A stretch of DNA of 64,000 bases from Prunus persica (Eukaryota > Streptophyta > Magnoliopsida > Rosales > Rosaceae), in contig NC_034014.1 of NCBI RefSeq assembly GCF_000346465.2, positions 7,131,079 through 7,195,078 on the forward strand, in the 5' to 3' direction. The notes under the pieces are model-generated. The model was not told the origin of the DNA. It made no database searches and saw only the letters and a program-made list of their open reading frames with translations. Numbering within the stretch: the stretch's first letter is position 1; the number at the start of each line of letters is the position of its first letter. Below are positions 46,067-58,740 of this stretch, piece by piece. The translations under genes and the position numbers were made by a program.

Positions 46067-48355
46067 CTACTGGGCCGAGGATAAAATTCCCATAGTAGCC
46101 CCCTGGCAACCCTTGTTTCTCAACTCTATAACCTTCTTGTGGGAGTTGGAATGGACTGACGCAACGAATGTAGGACTTGCAGCAGGGCGGTACTCCGGAA
46201 AGAGACGGCCAGACCTATAACGAACCCCGCACGCATTGCAGAGGGTCTTTGGTCCTAGTGGCCCTTCCCTCCACTGAGGGGTCTTCGTCACTGCACAGTG
46301 CATGCATCTTTTAGTCTCCCGACTCTCACCTGGTTCCTCCGTGGAGAGCTTTCTCATCTCTGCACTTGAGAGCTGCGATAGATTCCTTTTCTTCTTTTGT
46401 TTTCTTTTGGCAGCATTCGACATCTCCTCAGTCAGAGAGCCTTCTAAGTCTGATTCAGAAGCATCCCAATGATATAAATTTTCAGAGGCGGAGGAGTTGG
46501 ATGAGGTGCTGGGGAAGAACTGAGTATTGAAAATAGCAGGGCTGGAACGCTTGCTTCGTGAAAGCTTGCTTCGGGTACGCTTTTCGAACTTGGGCTCAAA
46601 TTGAGCAGCACAAGAGCCAATACTTTCAAGGTCCTCGCTGTGAATACTGCTTATGCCTCGGGTAGTTTTAGCAGCAGTCCTTGGTAATTGATTTCGCTGA
46701 GAAGTTTGTCCATACTGAAAGCAAATCAAAGGACAATCGGAATAACCAAAAGAAATAGATGAGAGAAGGACCAATGTTGCATTTATTACATAAATTCTGG
46801 CTAGAACAATATAAAACCCCAAGTTTCTTTGCAAGAAACGAGACAAGAAAAAGGCAAGCAAATTTAAGATACCAAGTACAAATGAGGTATCCTACCATTC
46901 CTAAACATAAAACTCAGTGAGTTTTCATATGTGTTTCCCATCAACTGCACGGAGTTTATAACTAATTTATATGGGCCACAAGGCCATTATGCAGAGGTTG
47001 AGTCTTCTCAAGACTAAGATAAAAATTGAACACCATCCACATTGATAGACTTAAAGAACTTCAAAGTAACAAAATACCCCTAATTTTACAGTATACTCTA
47101 TATGAAAAAAGAACACCAGTAATCTTAGTCCTCTTAGAATTGTAAAACTAGAGCTGAAATCTTCAAGTAAAGCCTAAAACTTATTTGAGATAAATTGCAG
47201 ATGCATAATAAGCAGTTTTCTCTAATCAAATACGTATATCTTATATAAATCCTGCCAACCAGAAAAAGCCTAGATGTCTAATTCATCATATCCTTTTATT
47301 TGTTCTATAAAAAAAAATCAATACTGAATTAATGTATGGTTCTGATTCTTGTACATTACAAACCATAAGGAAAGACTCTAATACCTATATCACAAAGTGA
47401 AGAAACAATAGTGATGCAGGACACATAGGACCTATGCGTCCTGCATCAAATAGTCTGTTATGCATTGGTTACATATAGTCTCAGAATATACTCTGAGCCT
47501 CATTCCATCAAAGTCAGCCAGTAACACCATATGATTTACATCCTTCGAGGAGATGTTCAACTTGCAGGAAGCCAGTTTGGTCGTGGAAATACAAGAGCAG
47601 GCATGAAAACTCAACTACATAACAAAAAAATCCTATATAATGGAACTGTGATGACATCCTAGAGATATATACTTACTTCTATCTTCTTTCAAAGTATACC
47701 TATAGTATCTTATCAAAAGAAAAATATACAAATAGTAGGCTTTCCATCATCACTACACTTTGCCTAACCATAATGTTCATAGTACATTAAAAGGGTAAGG
47801 TGCATTATTCAAGCATTTGACAATAACTAGCTATGTATACTTTTTGTATCCCATATGAATAAAATTGCCGATTATATACATCACTTAGTCACAGTCTTCC
47901 TCGAATATTATATGCCATACTGCAAAGCAACATGCAGAGACAAACTACCTAGTTATGTATGGAAGAAAAATTGTCAAAACCAAATGCTGGGCTCAACCAC
48001 CAATCATATTAGCAGAAACTATCCAACACAACGGCGCTATGCGAAACTACTTAATACAGGCAAGTACCTTTTCACAGGAAAAACAAAGTATAATGAAAAC
48101 CCTTTAAGGGGCAGAAGATAATAAACTCACCGAAGTGGAGAGGTTCTTAGGTTTCATGTCGTCATTACCATCCAAAACTCTTGGACAAAACAAATCTTCA
48201 AAGGAAGGCGGTTCGAGGTTTTGGAATTGTGCATACCAATCTTCGTCTTCAACACACTCTTCAATGTCTTCCATGGGGAAATCAAGGGCCTTGAGTTCGT
48301 CAGGGAGGAAGCTCTCGATATTGAAATTATCATCAGTGGGCATAGAACTAGCCAT
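46067..48355 (-). CDS. Class A (subfamily A) GATA zinc-finger transcription factor, GATA11-like
   Basis: Two exons on the minus strand: 48355-48131 (75 codons) and 46714-46067 (stop at 46067-46069), joined in phase 0 across a 1.4-kb intron. Product 290 aa. The zinc finger is C212-x2-C215-x18-C234-x2-C237 ([40 protein letters not shown]), followed by RPAASPTF and [16 protein letters not shown], a conserved plant subfamily A tail. The acidic N-terminus ([39 protein letters not shown]) resembles GATA10/11. A basic stretch ([10 protein letters not shown], about 176-185) is a likely nuclear signal. It binds WGATAR promoter elements; targets are unknown. The start at 48355 is preferred to the longer frame from 48403, which is probably leader. 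The large intron is non-coding. Confidence 0.92.
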
Positions 48356-49336
48356 GGCACTAATATTCTGTTTACAGTGGCAAAAGGGCAACAAAGGAAG
48401 CAAACGTTAATTAAGAAAACTCTAAGGCATATTGACAAACAAGTGAGCATGCAATTCGCTTGTTATATATAAAGTTCAAAACAATAAAACAAACTCAAAA
48501 GGAAGAGATATCTTAGTGAGAAGTCAAAAAGGAAAAAGCTATCTCAGGGATTGGATTGGATTGGATTATTACGTAATTACTTATCAACGTGGGATTGCAT
48601 AATACAGACGGGTTTGGGCCATAAATTCACAGGAAAAACGGTTTTGATTGGGTAGAAAATCGTCATTAATTGAAGGTTACCCTAATTAGGACTCTGAATA
48701 TTCTATTATCCAATTAATTTCTTAATTAATGTTGAATTGGAAACAAAGCACAAAACGGGAAACGTCCTTTTTCGGCTCCGTACTATCAAAACCAGCAACG
48801 TCGCCGTTTTACCATGGCAGAGACTACTCTAGCAAAATGAGAAAGAAAAAACAAAAAACAATCCTCGTATTCCGGATTCCCAAAGCACCCTGTTTGGCTT
48901 CTGAGAAAATGCCGGGAAAAAGAAAATTGCTAGAAAGGCAAACAATAATTCACATTGCATGGAGATTAAACAATTACACTCTCAGTCCAACAACTCACAG
49001 AATATTTAATTTCAAATAAATTCAAAAAAATTTTAAAAAATAAGCGGAAAGTAATGGGGGCTTTTTTGTTTTGTTGTTTCCAATTCAATTTTCTGGCCAA
49101 CCAAACAAAGTAGAAACGAAGGAAAAGAAAGAAAATGCAAATAGAAGAGAGAAGCAAACTGCGAAGGCAAACCTCTGAAAAACCCTAAAACCGGCGAATG
49201 AAAACATCATTCACGAAGAAGAAGAAAAATGGTAAAGAAGATAGAGGGATGGGAGTGTTGGACCTCACGCTTCGTTAGCTTGGTGACGTCAGCAGAGACC
49301 GCCGTCATTGTCTTGTCACAAGAACCTAAGTGTGTG
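48356..49336 (-). promoter_or_regulatory. GATA gene upstream region
   Basis: Leader and promoter of the minus-strand GATA gene; a CAATCC repeat (TTGGATTGGATTGGATT, 48553-48568) and AT-rich DNA. No separate gene is supported. Confidence 0.4.
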
Positions 49337-49490
49337 AGAGAGAGAGAGAGAGAGAGCTGTTGGCTGTTTGGTTTTGGTTGTTGCAGAGAGGGGGAGGGGG
49401 GGGGGGAGAGAGAGAGAGAGAGAGAAGGGGAGAGAGAGAAAGACAGAGATAGAGATATAGAGAGAGAGAGAGAGGAGAAGGAGAAGAAGG
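49337..49490. repeat. (GA)n-rich microsatellite cluster
   Basis: Two GA tracts (49337-49355, 49408-49440) and interspersed GAGA DNA up to 49490, with a G run near 49392-49406. All long open frames here, on both strands, are products of this low-complexity sequence. Confidence 0.85.
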
Positions 49491-51290
49491 AGAAGATGGC
49501 TTTCTGAGCCCCTCTTTGCCTTTGTCTGAGATTGGAATTTAGGTTTTCTTTTCTCACCAGGAGTAGGGGGGTTAATGTGTGAAGCTGCCCACGCCTTTTT
49601 ACAGTGAGGTCTCACTTCCAAATTAGATTCAGATTTTGTTGGCTTCATTCAGTCAACGTCCACAACGTGCGTGGCGTACTTTTAAGTTTTTCAGTTCAAA
49701 GTATTTGCAAACACTATGCTTCAAATTTTAGTATTATTATTATTATATGCTCAAAATTCCATTTATATCACTCCAAAATATCACTATTATTCTCCAACAA
49801 AATCAATTCTTTGTTTCTTTTTCTTCTGAAACGAAATCTTTAGCAAAAAGGAGAGAAAACTAAATTATATATTTTGAGGAGGAGCTCCTTAGATTTTGAT
49901 TCAATCCTTACCGAGTCACGTATTTTCATTGTTAATGAGAATCAAGGGATCAAAATTGTTGTGAGAACGTATACACACTAATTATATGTAAATTCTTTTT
50001 TCTTCTTTCTGTCTCTTATTCTCAAAATCTTGGCCGTATTATGCCCTGTCCGACCTCATGAATAATCGTGCTATAACCACAGCGTCTTGGTCTTAGATAA
50101 CAGTAGCCTGACCATGGAGCTTTTTTTTGGGTTTCCTTCAAGAAGTTGGAAACAAACTTAAAAAACAAAATGCAAAAGATTTTTAATTTTCTTTTAAGAT
50201 TTAGAAATAAAGCAATAATAAAATCAGATCATGCATTATAGTATAGTCTAATAAGAAGCGTCGGTGGTTGTGATACGAATTCAAATGAGGAGGTGGCAAT
50301 GTCACATGTGGGCCTGAATTTTTTTAATGGCATCAAACATCACCATCACTACCACTCAACACAACCACTGTATATGTATCACCGACGATTGGGGAACATT
50401 CTTATTTTATTTATAATTTTTGGTCAAATATTTGGGGGAACAAAATTCAAATCGTGGAGTTGCCATCCCTCATCTAACAAACTAAATAAAAAATAAAAAT
50501 TCAATTGAAGTCAGTAATTTTATGAATCTTTGATTGGATCTTTTTATTTTCTTCCCTGTTTCCTTGCTACTAGGAAAAGCCAACTTGGGTTCAAAGGGAA
50601 AAACTCTTCTTTTTACATTCCCCATCACCATAAAGTTTTGAGTTTCTACTTTAAACTATCTTTAAGCAACACCCATGGGCCACATATACAAGTCATAATC
50701 TTTTTCAATTGCATCAAAATGTAGCCTCTTAATACAAAGATGAAACCCAAATGATTGGTTTTGGAGAAGAAAATACATACCAGTTTGGCTACAAAAGGGA
50801 TGCAATTTGTAAGTTGTATCCAACTCTTTCTTCATGATAACAACACCAACCATAGAAATTAAATTTGTCCCTTCTTTTCTGGGGTTAGGTTATGCTTCAA
50901 ATGTGCTCTATCTAGACTGATTCAACCACAAAATCAAAAGATTATGACAAATCAAATAGAACCAAGGATGAAACTAGAGTAAAGTAGTTCCCTTTGTTTT
51001 CTATTTACTTGTATTTGTTTTTTTTCCCAATAGTTTTGAAGCATGTGATGCTTACAGTTTATGAAGATGTATATTCACATTTTAGTTTCTGACATCCAAA
51101 GAAACAAGGCCGAAAGGAGTAAAACAAGAGTCATGCCTAACTAGAGGACTTTCCAAAATGACAATGACTGCCCTATGAGCTGTTCAATGTACTCTCCCGC
51201 TTCTCCTGCAATTTAGATACAGTAATTAAGAAATTAAGTCTATGAAGCACTCAGACAGTGTGCCATAAATGATAAAGACTTCCATGAAAC
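49491..51290. other. Intergenic, no gene seen
   Basis: AT-rich DNA without recognisable coding or repeat structure. Confidence 0.4.
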
Positions 51291-51400
51291 GGGGATAACA
51301 CTATTTTACTATCCCCGGCCAATAACGCCATAACACACGTGATAACACTTCCACGTCGCATAGCATTATTGGCCGGGTATAGCAAAACAATGTTATCCCC
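51291..51400. mobile_element. Foldback MITE (GGGGATAACATTGTTTTG family), copy 3
   Basis: Left arm GGGGATAACACTATTTTACT (51291-51310) plus ATCCCCGGCCAATAA; right arm TTATTGGCCGGGTATAGC plus AAAACAATGTTATCCCC ending at 51400. Arms of about 38 bases surround a short centre. It is related to 26338-26450. Confidence 0.8.
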
Positions 51401-52920
51401 ATTGCAACTAAGTTTTTCTCGCCATAAGGGGTCATTAAAAAAAATTACCTGTCATCAAAGCATGTAAACCCTTAGCTGCAGAGAACACTGGAATATGCTA
51501 CGGTCAGTCATCCAAGCGCGTGTGGTCAACTAACCTTAGCAAAATCCATACAAATTTACAGGTCGGCATAAACAGCTGAAACAGATGAAACAGACACGAT
51601 GGCTTGTGATGTGACCAAAGTATACCAATCATATTGAAAGGTTATTAAATACAAAGGTAAGAAAATAGGATCAGTTTTATCATTATGAACAGAACATGTA
51701 AAACAAATAAGTAAAATATGATTAAGACTTTGGCACCACAAAGCTAGCAAAACACTTTCGTGTATGCATATAAAAGAAAATAACTGTATACATACTTTGT
51801 AAGAGGTGGCCACTATAGAGAAATTGTCAGTTCATGTCTGCAGGTGGACAGGCAAGATTAGAGCTTGGTACAAAATATGAATATCTAAGAGTTATTGTCA
51901 CTGTGCAATGAACCCAAGCTGCTCTCATGTTGGAGAAACAGTCGGGAAAAGATTTGGACAATGAAAATAACCATGATGCTGCCATAAATCCCTTTGAGGT
52001 CAAGCAAACCATCTGGGAACTAACAAAGGTGAATGCCTAAAACAGGGTTTCTGTATTTTAAAATCTAAGGCATCATATACAATTACCAACAACAATCTGC
52101 TATTTCAGTCCCAAAGCCCCATTACAATAGAATTTACAAGTTGTGGTTAGATGAAATTCCTCACCTGGAAACCATCTGAACACTTTCAAAACATGAACAC
52201 CTACAAAAAAGAATTCAATTTCTGAAACCATCATAAAGCATTTTCTTCCACCACAATTACATTTTCAGTTCACAAGCCCGTTTTTGACCAAACTAAAAAT
52301 TCATGGGTGAATGTATTGGAAGAAAAACAGACACAATACATATATTTTATGCATCCTGCCACGCAGGTATGATGTATGTATGTATGTATGGAATTGTGCA
52401 CTGTGGTAACAAAGTTTTGCATTATAGGCTTGCATTGTTTGCAAAGGTATTGTAAGCATATTCATAAAGCTCAAGATCGAGGTGGTTACGTTGCCTTATC
52501 TGCTTGAGAACCAGTTTAGGAACCTGAAGTTATGCCTATAATATTTTAAAGGTCAATTTCCATTGCCAAAAAAAAGAAGAAGAAAAAAACATAAGGGAGA
52601 GCTCAATTTATGCAAGCCAACAAAGGTGAGCACTGAGCTATAGCAACTCCAAAATTAAAGTGCCTAGAAGGAAGTTCACAAGGCAAGAAGCAAACAAGGG
52701 GAAACTGCTATATAATACTTTGACTATCTCATAAATTGGATATGTTCTAGATATATTGTGCATCTAAACCAGAAGAGAGAGCAAGTTCGAGAAAAAATGA
52801 ATGCTGTGCACACACATGAATGAATGTTGCAAAAGATCATTTATCGTACTAGCTAGTTTGGAGAAACTAGAAATTTAAGGCTACCTCCTTTGAAAAGTTT
52901 TCAAGGGGAAGATTCTCTTT
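51401..52920. other. Intergenic, no gene seen
   Basis: AT-rich DNA; a (GTAT)n tract lies at 52375-52390. Confidence 0.35.
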
Positions 52921-54560
52921 AAAGAAGAGGTGCGCTTGCGTGTTTGGGCCTCCATTAAATTAGAAATGCAGTCTTCATACGCTTCCATAGGTTGTCCCAC
53001 AGTCATCTAATATCGTGGTAGAGAGGATCAAAGTCAACATTCTGAAAGTGGGAAACAGATCAACTCCCACTGTGTCAATATCCAAAATGGTTTACATCTT
53101 CGTTGACTAATTCAACAGTTTCAAGTGAAGCAGTCTCACTTTCTTTTCATGTGAGGTGCTGTTGTCTCATTTGAAAGAAAAAAGCGCAGTAAGAAAGCTA
53201 CTAAAACCAATATTCATATCCCATCCAGGTGGTAATGATGAGTTTTTCTAATTACCTGAAGGTCATTGTCATTGGGCTTGGAAACTGAAGCTGAGCAGAT
53301 ATGTTCTGCAGCACAAGTAGAAGAATATGAAGAAGGCCAGATTCAATACCTAACTCAATCCTATCTATAATTATCATAAGAAATTGAAAATGAATATGTT
53401 ACCCAAACAACTATGCACCATTAAATTCTCTAATGCTAACAAAGTTCTGTCTTAAGGAATCAAAGTTGAAGTGCATGTTCTCTACTTTATTGTGCTCCTG
53501 GCAGTAAAAAAAAAAAAAAAAAAAAGAACAAATACATTTGCCTGTGTATGAATTTCTACTCCTGCTCAAGATAAGATAACAGAAATGATAAATAGACACC
53601 GCACAGATCGGATTTGCTGTTAGCAGTACTCTGTTACTCGAATTTGATCCCCGGGCACCAACTACACATGTGCAAGCATGGCTGCAGATTCTCCAACATA
53701 TACATACATAAATACATCTACATTTGCAAACATACTTGCAGGCACCAATTGCATTTGCAACAATGGTTATAGATTCTCCACCATGCATGCATACATTTGC
53801 ATACATCTACTAATCTACATTTACGTGCACACAGACATACCAACAAGGATTTAGGGAAAATGCTACTAACCCCAACTATTTCTCCGAGCCCAAATGGCAC
53901 ATGATACGCACTCCACATCTTGCATTAAAAACACTACAACGTGATAGAATCTAAAACTTGAGAATGACCATAAGTTGGGGAAAATAGTTGGGCTATATAG
54001 CATTGTCCTGCATGCATAAAAACTCCTTTGGGGTAGAATCCATACACCTTATTTCTACTCCAACCATTGCTAACCAACAAAGAAACATTCTCAGAAAGTG
54101 TGTAGGAGAAAAAAAATAACATTCATAAACTGACAAAATGAGCATGATAAGTATTTATTTAGTTTTATTCGCTCCCAAATTGTCCTGGAATTTATTTCTT
54201 TCCCTTTCAAACAAACAGGATTAGAAGCCAAAAACCCAAAAAATGGAAAACAGAGAACATGCATTTTCGACATTAGGAGTTTAGGTATGGAAATAGGCAA
54301 ACTTATAAGCATTCAGAAAACCCTAACGAGCAGAGGTGCAAGAAGAGAGCGAGAAATTCAAAGACAGGAAGAATAAAAGAGGCGAATGGAATAGAACTCA
54401 ACGAAATTGGAGGTCTCGTGGTCATAGACAGTGGTGGGACTCAAGCAGACAGCGCGGAAGGTCAAAGAGGTCTGAGCCCCCACCATTTGGAACCTTCCAG
54501 TCCAGAGAAACTGAAAATGGCGGTCCCTGGTTTAAAATTTTCTCAGCAACCAAACAGGTT
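52921..54560 (-). other. Possible spliced minus-strand transcript (small gene or lncRNA)
   Basis: Two strong splice-like junctions read on the minus strand. One bounds an exon at 53305-53256 (polypyrimidine tract plus TGTGCTGCAG| before it, TTCAG|GTAATTAG after it). The next acceptor is TTTCCCACTTTCAG|AATGTTG at 53042/53041. The frame stays open through the junction and ends at TGA 53003-53005, reading HICSASVSKPNDNDLQ then NVDFDPLYHDIR. I do not recognise the protein, and upstream exons are uncertain. A GC-richer patch at 54400-54540 could be a first exon. Confidence 0.28.
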
Positions 54561-54894
54561 TAAAAATTAGAGTATTGTTAAACGAACCCTAAAATTAACT
54601 GAGTAGGCCCAATGATCTAAAGTAAATTTAGGTTTTAGCCAAAAAAAAATTTTCACTTTTGGAAAAAGCCAAAGCTTTTTCAAAAAAGACAGAAAAACCT
54701 CTCAACTTTCAAATCAAAGACATACAAATATAAAGAATTCCTTAAGAAATCCAAAAATAAATAAGGGCAATTTTGTCCATTTTGGCTTCTTTTAAAAATT
54801 TTCTCTCTCCTTTGGCTTTTTCAAAAGTCTTCCATGATCTAAGTACATCCTAATATTTTAATTAAAATATAAAATTAATTAAGTACACTCTATT
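54561..54894. other. Intergenic, no gene seen
   Basis: AT-rich DNA that ends at the TAA target duplication of the PIF/Harbinger element. Confidence 0.4.
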
Positions 54895-55039
54895 TAAGAG
54901 CAAGGCCAGTGCCTGCATGAAACCGGGCCAAAGGCCCCCTGAGTGAGCCCAGAAGACCTCCAGCGCGGAAGGAGAAGCCCGGGCAAGGCGCGGGTCCCAC
55001 GAGCCCGGGCAGGCCCAAAGGCGAAATCAGACTGGGCTC

Positions 55040-55125
55040 GAGCCCGAGTTGGATGACGTCAGCGCTGACGTCACGATGACGTCATCCAACTCAGTGTCCA
55101 ACGGTAACCTGCCACGTGTCAACAC
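55040..55125. repeat. Subterminal CRE/G-box palindromes at the left end of the transposon
   Basis: TGACGTCAGCGCTGACGTCA (55055-55074) is a perfect 20-bp palindrome, flanked by GTTGGA and followed by another TGACGTCA within ATGACGTCATCCAAC. TGCCACGTGTCA lies at 55110-55121. Such repeats in Harbinger elements are candidate binding sites for ORF1 or transposase; TGACGTCA is also a bZIP (CRE) site. Confidence 0.8.
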
Positions 55126-55530
55126 CGAGTGGCTCCGATTGGTTTTTTTCCAGAAATCCTACGGTTCTCATTTTTTTGGCCAAAAAAATTTTAAAAAAAT
55201 CCTAAAAAATCCGAAAAAATTCTGAAATTTTTTTTAAAAAAATACCAAAAAAGTATGTATTTTTTCCCTATAAATACCTAACCATTTTATCTACTTTCAA
55301 CACCAAATCTTCATACAATTTCTTCTCCATACAATATTTTCTACTCTCCACTCACATTATTCATTTTCCACACCAATTCTCCATACAAACTCATCTCCTT
55401 CCAATATTTTTTACTCTCTACTCATATTTTCTACTTTCCACACCAATTCCATACAAACTCTTCTCCTTCCAATATTTTTTACTATCCACTCACATTTTTG
55501 TACTACTTTCCATTTGTAGAAAATAAACAA

Positions 55531-56703
55531 ATGGCATCTTCTGTCGAAATCGGAGGCTCGTGGTCAACCCAGGAAGATATTGCGTTGTGCGAGTCTTGGG
55601 TGAACGCTAGTCATGACCCTATCACGGGCAATGAGATGAAGTTCCATCATATGTGGAGCAAAATTCATGGGGAATTTTGTCAAAGATCGGGTTCCATTCG
55701 GACCGAAATGGCTTTGTCTAGTAGATGGAAACTTCTAAACAAAGAGTTAGGGAAATGGAGAAATGCCTTGACAAAAGCAAAGGAGAACATTCGGAGCGGT
55801 GCGAATCTTTCCGATGAGGTAAAATATTTTTAATTGTCATTTTAATCAATTTAATGTAACTTTTTTTTATTGCATATTCTATTTCTTTTTGTTGCACAAT
55901 GTTTATTTTATTTTTGCATTTCCTAATTGGCTTTATTTATTTACATAATCAATTTTATTCTTGCATTTCAAATATGTTTATAATTTCATGCATAATTTTT
56001 ATTTTTTGTTTTTGCATTTTCAATTTGTCTATATTTATTTACATAATCAATTTTATTCTTGCATTTCAAAATAGTTTATAATTTCTTGCATTGTATATTT
56101 TTTTAATGCACTTCCAATTATTTATTTTGATAGATCATACAAGCACAAATGTGGTTCGGTGCCATGGGGCAAGGGAAAAAAAGTTTTGTGCATTTTCAAT
56201 GTTGGGAAATTGTCAAGGATTGTTCCAGATTCAAAATTATTCTTACCGCACCCCCGGTTGTGTTGCATGAGATGCCGCTCCACGAATCGCCATTAACCGA
56301 TTCCCCATTGGACTCCCCAATGGAAACGGAGTCACCACTCCCACGTCCGCCGAAACCTATTGGGAGAAAGGCAGCAAAGGCCAAGAGAGGGGCCACTTCG
56401 AACATTGATTGTGTTCAAATATTCGAGCAAATAGCTAAGAACAACTCTCTAAGATTGGAGAGAGACTTGAGGAGAGATGAAGCGGACAAGCCACGATTGG
56501 AAGCCTTTGCAATTGAAAAGCAACATGCAAAAGTAAAAGACGACGATGAGAGAGAGATGAAAATCATGGCCATGGATACGAGCCATATGTCTCCTGAAAC
56601 AAAGGCCTATTGGAAGCATAAACGAAGGGATGTGATGAGAAGAAAACTTTTCCATGACGACGGACCTAGCAATACGGATTGGCTAAATGATGAAAACCAT
56701 TAG
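55531..56703 (+). CDS. PIF/Harbinger ORF1 (Myb/SANT-like, NAM-associated) protein, apparently intact
   Basis: Two exons: 55531-55818 and 56134-56703 (TAG 56701-56703), joined in phase 0 by GT-AG, 285 aa. The N-terminal half is a Myb/SANT-like trihelix (GGSWSTQEDIALCESWVNAS, MWSKIHGEFCQRSGSIRTEM, LSSRWKLLNKELGKWRNAL) where tryptophans mark the helices. The C-terminal part is the charged NAM-associated region (PIGRKAAKAKRG, then a coiled-coil-like stretch rich in E, R and K). ORF1 proteins help transposase enter the nucleus and bind transposon DNA. The in-frame ATG at 55498 would add eleven residues; the one at 55531 (MASSVEIGGSW) fits the family better. No stop or frameshift is visible. Confidence 0.9.
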
Positions 56704-57004
56704 ATTGTATTGTTGTATTTTTTTATAATTGTTGTATTTTTTTTAATTGTTGTATTATCCTTTAATTTGTTGTATTGTTTCTTTTTTATTCAATCAAAAA
56801 AGCATTCTATAATTGGACTATTTATTAAAAACATTTGAGCATTCCTCACAAAGATTAATTAAAAACAAACCTTCATTTATTGCAAACAACACACAAAACA
56901 AACCATACATAAAAGCATAATAATAAAAAAGACCTCGCAATAATTCCACAAAACACCACACACAAAAACAAAGCATAATTTCAAACAAAGCACGAATCTA
57001 GCCT

Positions 57005-58325
57005 TCATCCATTGTGATTGCCTTTCATCTGCCACAAGTGCTCGATCAAGTCAACTTGACGTCTTTCGTGAACATATGAAGATTGCATTTCTTGATAACG
57101 ATCAATCATGGGGTTGTTGAATCGACCATCCTGAAGTAACGGTTCAGGCTCCATTGGTAGTCCATTTGGTCCCATCGGCCTTTCATATATTCTTGTCAAC
57201 GCCGTGTTCATAGGATCGGGTTCAAACACCTCTGGAGCATCGTAGTCATACTCATCCTCCACAATCATGTTGTGGAGGATGATGCAAGTAATCATAATAC
57301 TCCTCAGCACCTCCTCGTCTAGCATCCGAGCAGCACCCCTGATAATTGCCCAACGAGCTTGCAAGATACCGAAACACCTTTCCACGTCTTTCCTGTAACC
57401 TTCTTGAAAGGAAGCAAAGCTTCTTTCCTTCTCGGATTGGGGATTCGGAATTGTTTTCACGAATGTCGTCCACCTAGGATAAATTCCGTCGGCAAGGTAG
57501 TACGCACCAGAGTATACGATATTTTTGATTTGGTATGTGACCTGAGGGGAATGACCTCGCAATACCTCGTCGAACACCGGGGATTGACCAAGAACATTGA
57601 GGTCATTCTGAGATCCGGCAACCCCAAAAAAGGCATGCCAAACTCAAGTGTCGAATGAAGCTACGGCCTCCAAAATGATACTTTTTTGGCCCTTCCGATT
57701 CCCATACTCTCCTTGCCACGCAGTAGGACAATTCTTCCACTGCCAATGCATGCAATCGATGCTTCCGATCATTTCTGGGAAACCTCGAGCCTCGCCTTTT
57801 TGTAGAAGCCTTTGCAGGTCCCTCGGAGTGGGTTTGCGAAGGTACTCCCTCGTGTACAAATTTTTCACTGCATCACAGAATCTCACCAAGCACTCTAGGA
57901 TAGTAGATTTTCCCATCCTTGCAATCTCATCCAGCTGCTCTGCAGATGCCCCATAAGCAAGCATCCGCAAAGCAGCTGTAAGTTTTTGCTCCGGGATAAG
58001 ACCCAAAACTCCAACAGCATCATGCTTTTGAATGAAGTATGTGTCGTAATTACAAATATCTCTCTCGAAACTTATGAGCAGGATATAACGAATTTGGGAT
58101 AAAGTAATCCTACAAGAGATTCTTACCCCGAGACTCTCTGCGTCTGTCCACATTCGGGGCACGACGACGATGGTGTTGGCTTGATTGATTCATCATACAC
58201 ATCGCCGCTACTTCAAGCATTTCTTCCTCTTCTTCATCGGCGTCCCGATCTTCTTCCTCACGTCTACGCCAGATTTCTTCCCATTCTTTCTGTTGCCTAT
58301 CCAACACCCTCCTGAAGTTTGACAT
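57005..58325 (-). pseudogene. PIF/Harbinger DDE transposase (HARBI1/ALP1-like), inactivated
   Basis: The frame opens with MSNFRRVLDRQQKEWEEIWR (from 58325) and an acidic and HHRRR-rich N-terminal region. It then runs into TAG at 58110-58112, a frame change with missing sequence near 58045-58060, and TGA at 57644-57646 where the family has tryptophan. Clear DDE landmarks remain: GFPEMIGSIDCMHWQWKNCP (first D), YYLADGIYPRWTTFVKT (second D) and RKDVERCFGILQARW (E). C-terminal wording MNTALTRIYERPMGPNGLP is also intact to the stop at 57005-57007. At least three lesions make a functional product unlikely. Confidence 0.92.
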
Positions 58326-58438
58326 TGAGAGTATAATGTGTTTTGTAAAATCTGAGAAATGAAGGAATATATCAGAGATGGTGTGAGAGGAGTGGTGTTG
58401 ATGGTGTAGTTATATAGAGGGATTCAGAAGATAGAGAT

Positions 58439-58740
58439 GACACGTGGCACAATTTTAGAGGGTGAAAATCTTATCTGAAATCTGAGATCACTATTTGAAA
58501 AAAAATATCTGAAAATCTTATCAGACATGGGACACGTGGCACAATTTTAGAGGGTGAAAATCTTATCTGAAATATGAGATTATAATTTTTAAAAAATATC
58601 TGAAAATCTTATCTGACATGGGACACGTGGCACAATTTTAGAGGATGAAAATTTTATCGGAAATCTGATATTATAATTTTTATTAATGAATATCCAAAAA
58701 TTTTATCTGGAATAAGACACGTGGCAACCGAGATTCACAT
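58439..58740. repeat. Subterminal tandem repeats, about 92 bp, 3.3 copies, at the right end of the transposon
   Basis: Units begin with GACACGTGGCA at 58439, 58531, 58622 and 58716 (periods 92, 91 and 94). Each continues with CAATTTTAGAGGGTGAAAAT and CTTATCTGAAATCTGAGAT variants. They face the promoter side of the transposase gene. Confidence 0.9.

Noticed and set aside
49207..49648. Overlapping Ser/Leu- and Arg/Glu-rich frames
   Set aside because: They are translations of (GA)n/(CT)n low-complexity DNA.
53411..53806. 131-codon cysteine-rich minus frame
   Set aside because: The Cys/His-rich part is a by-product of TGTATGTA-type repeats, and the frame runs through a poly(A/T) tract.
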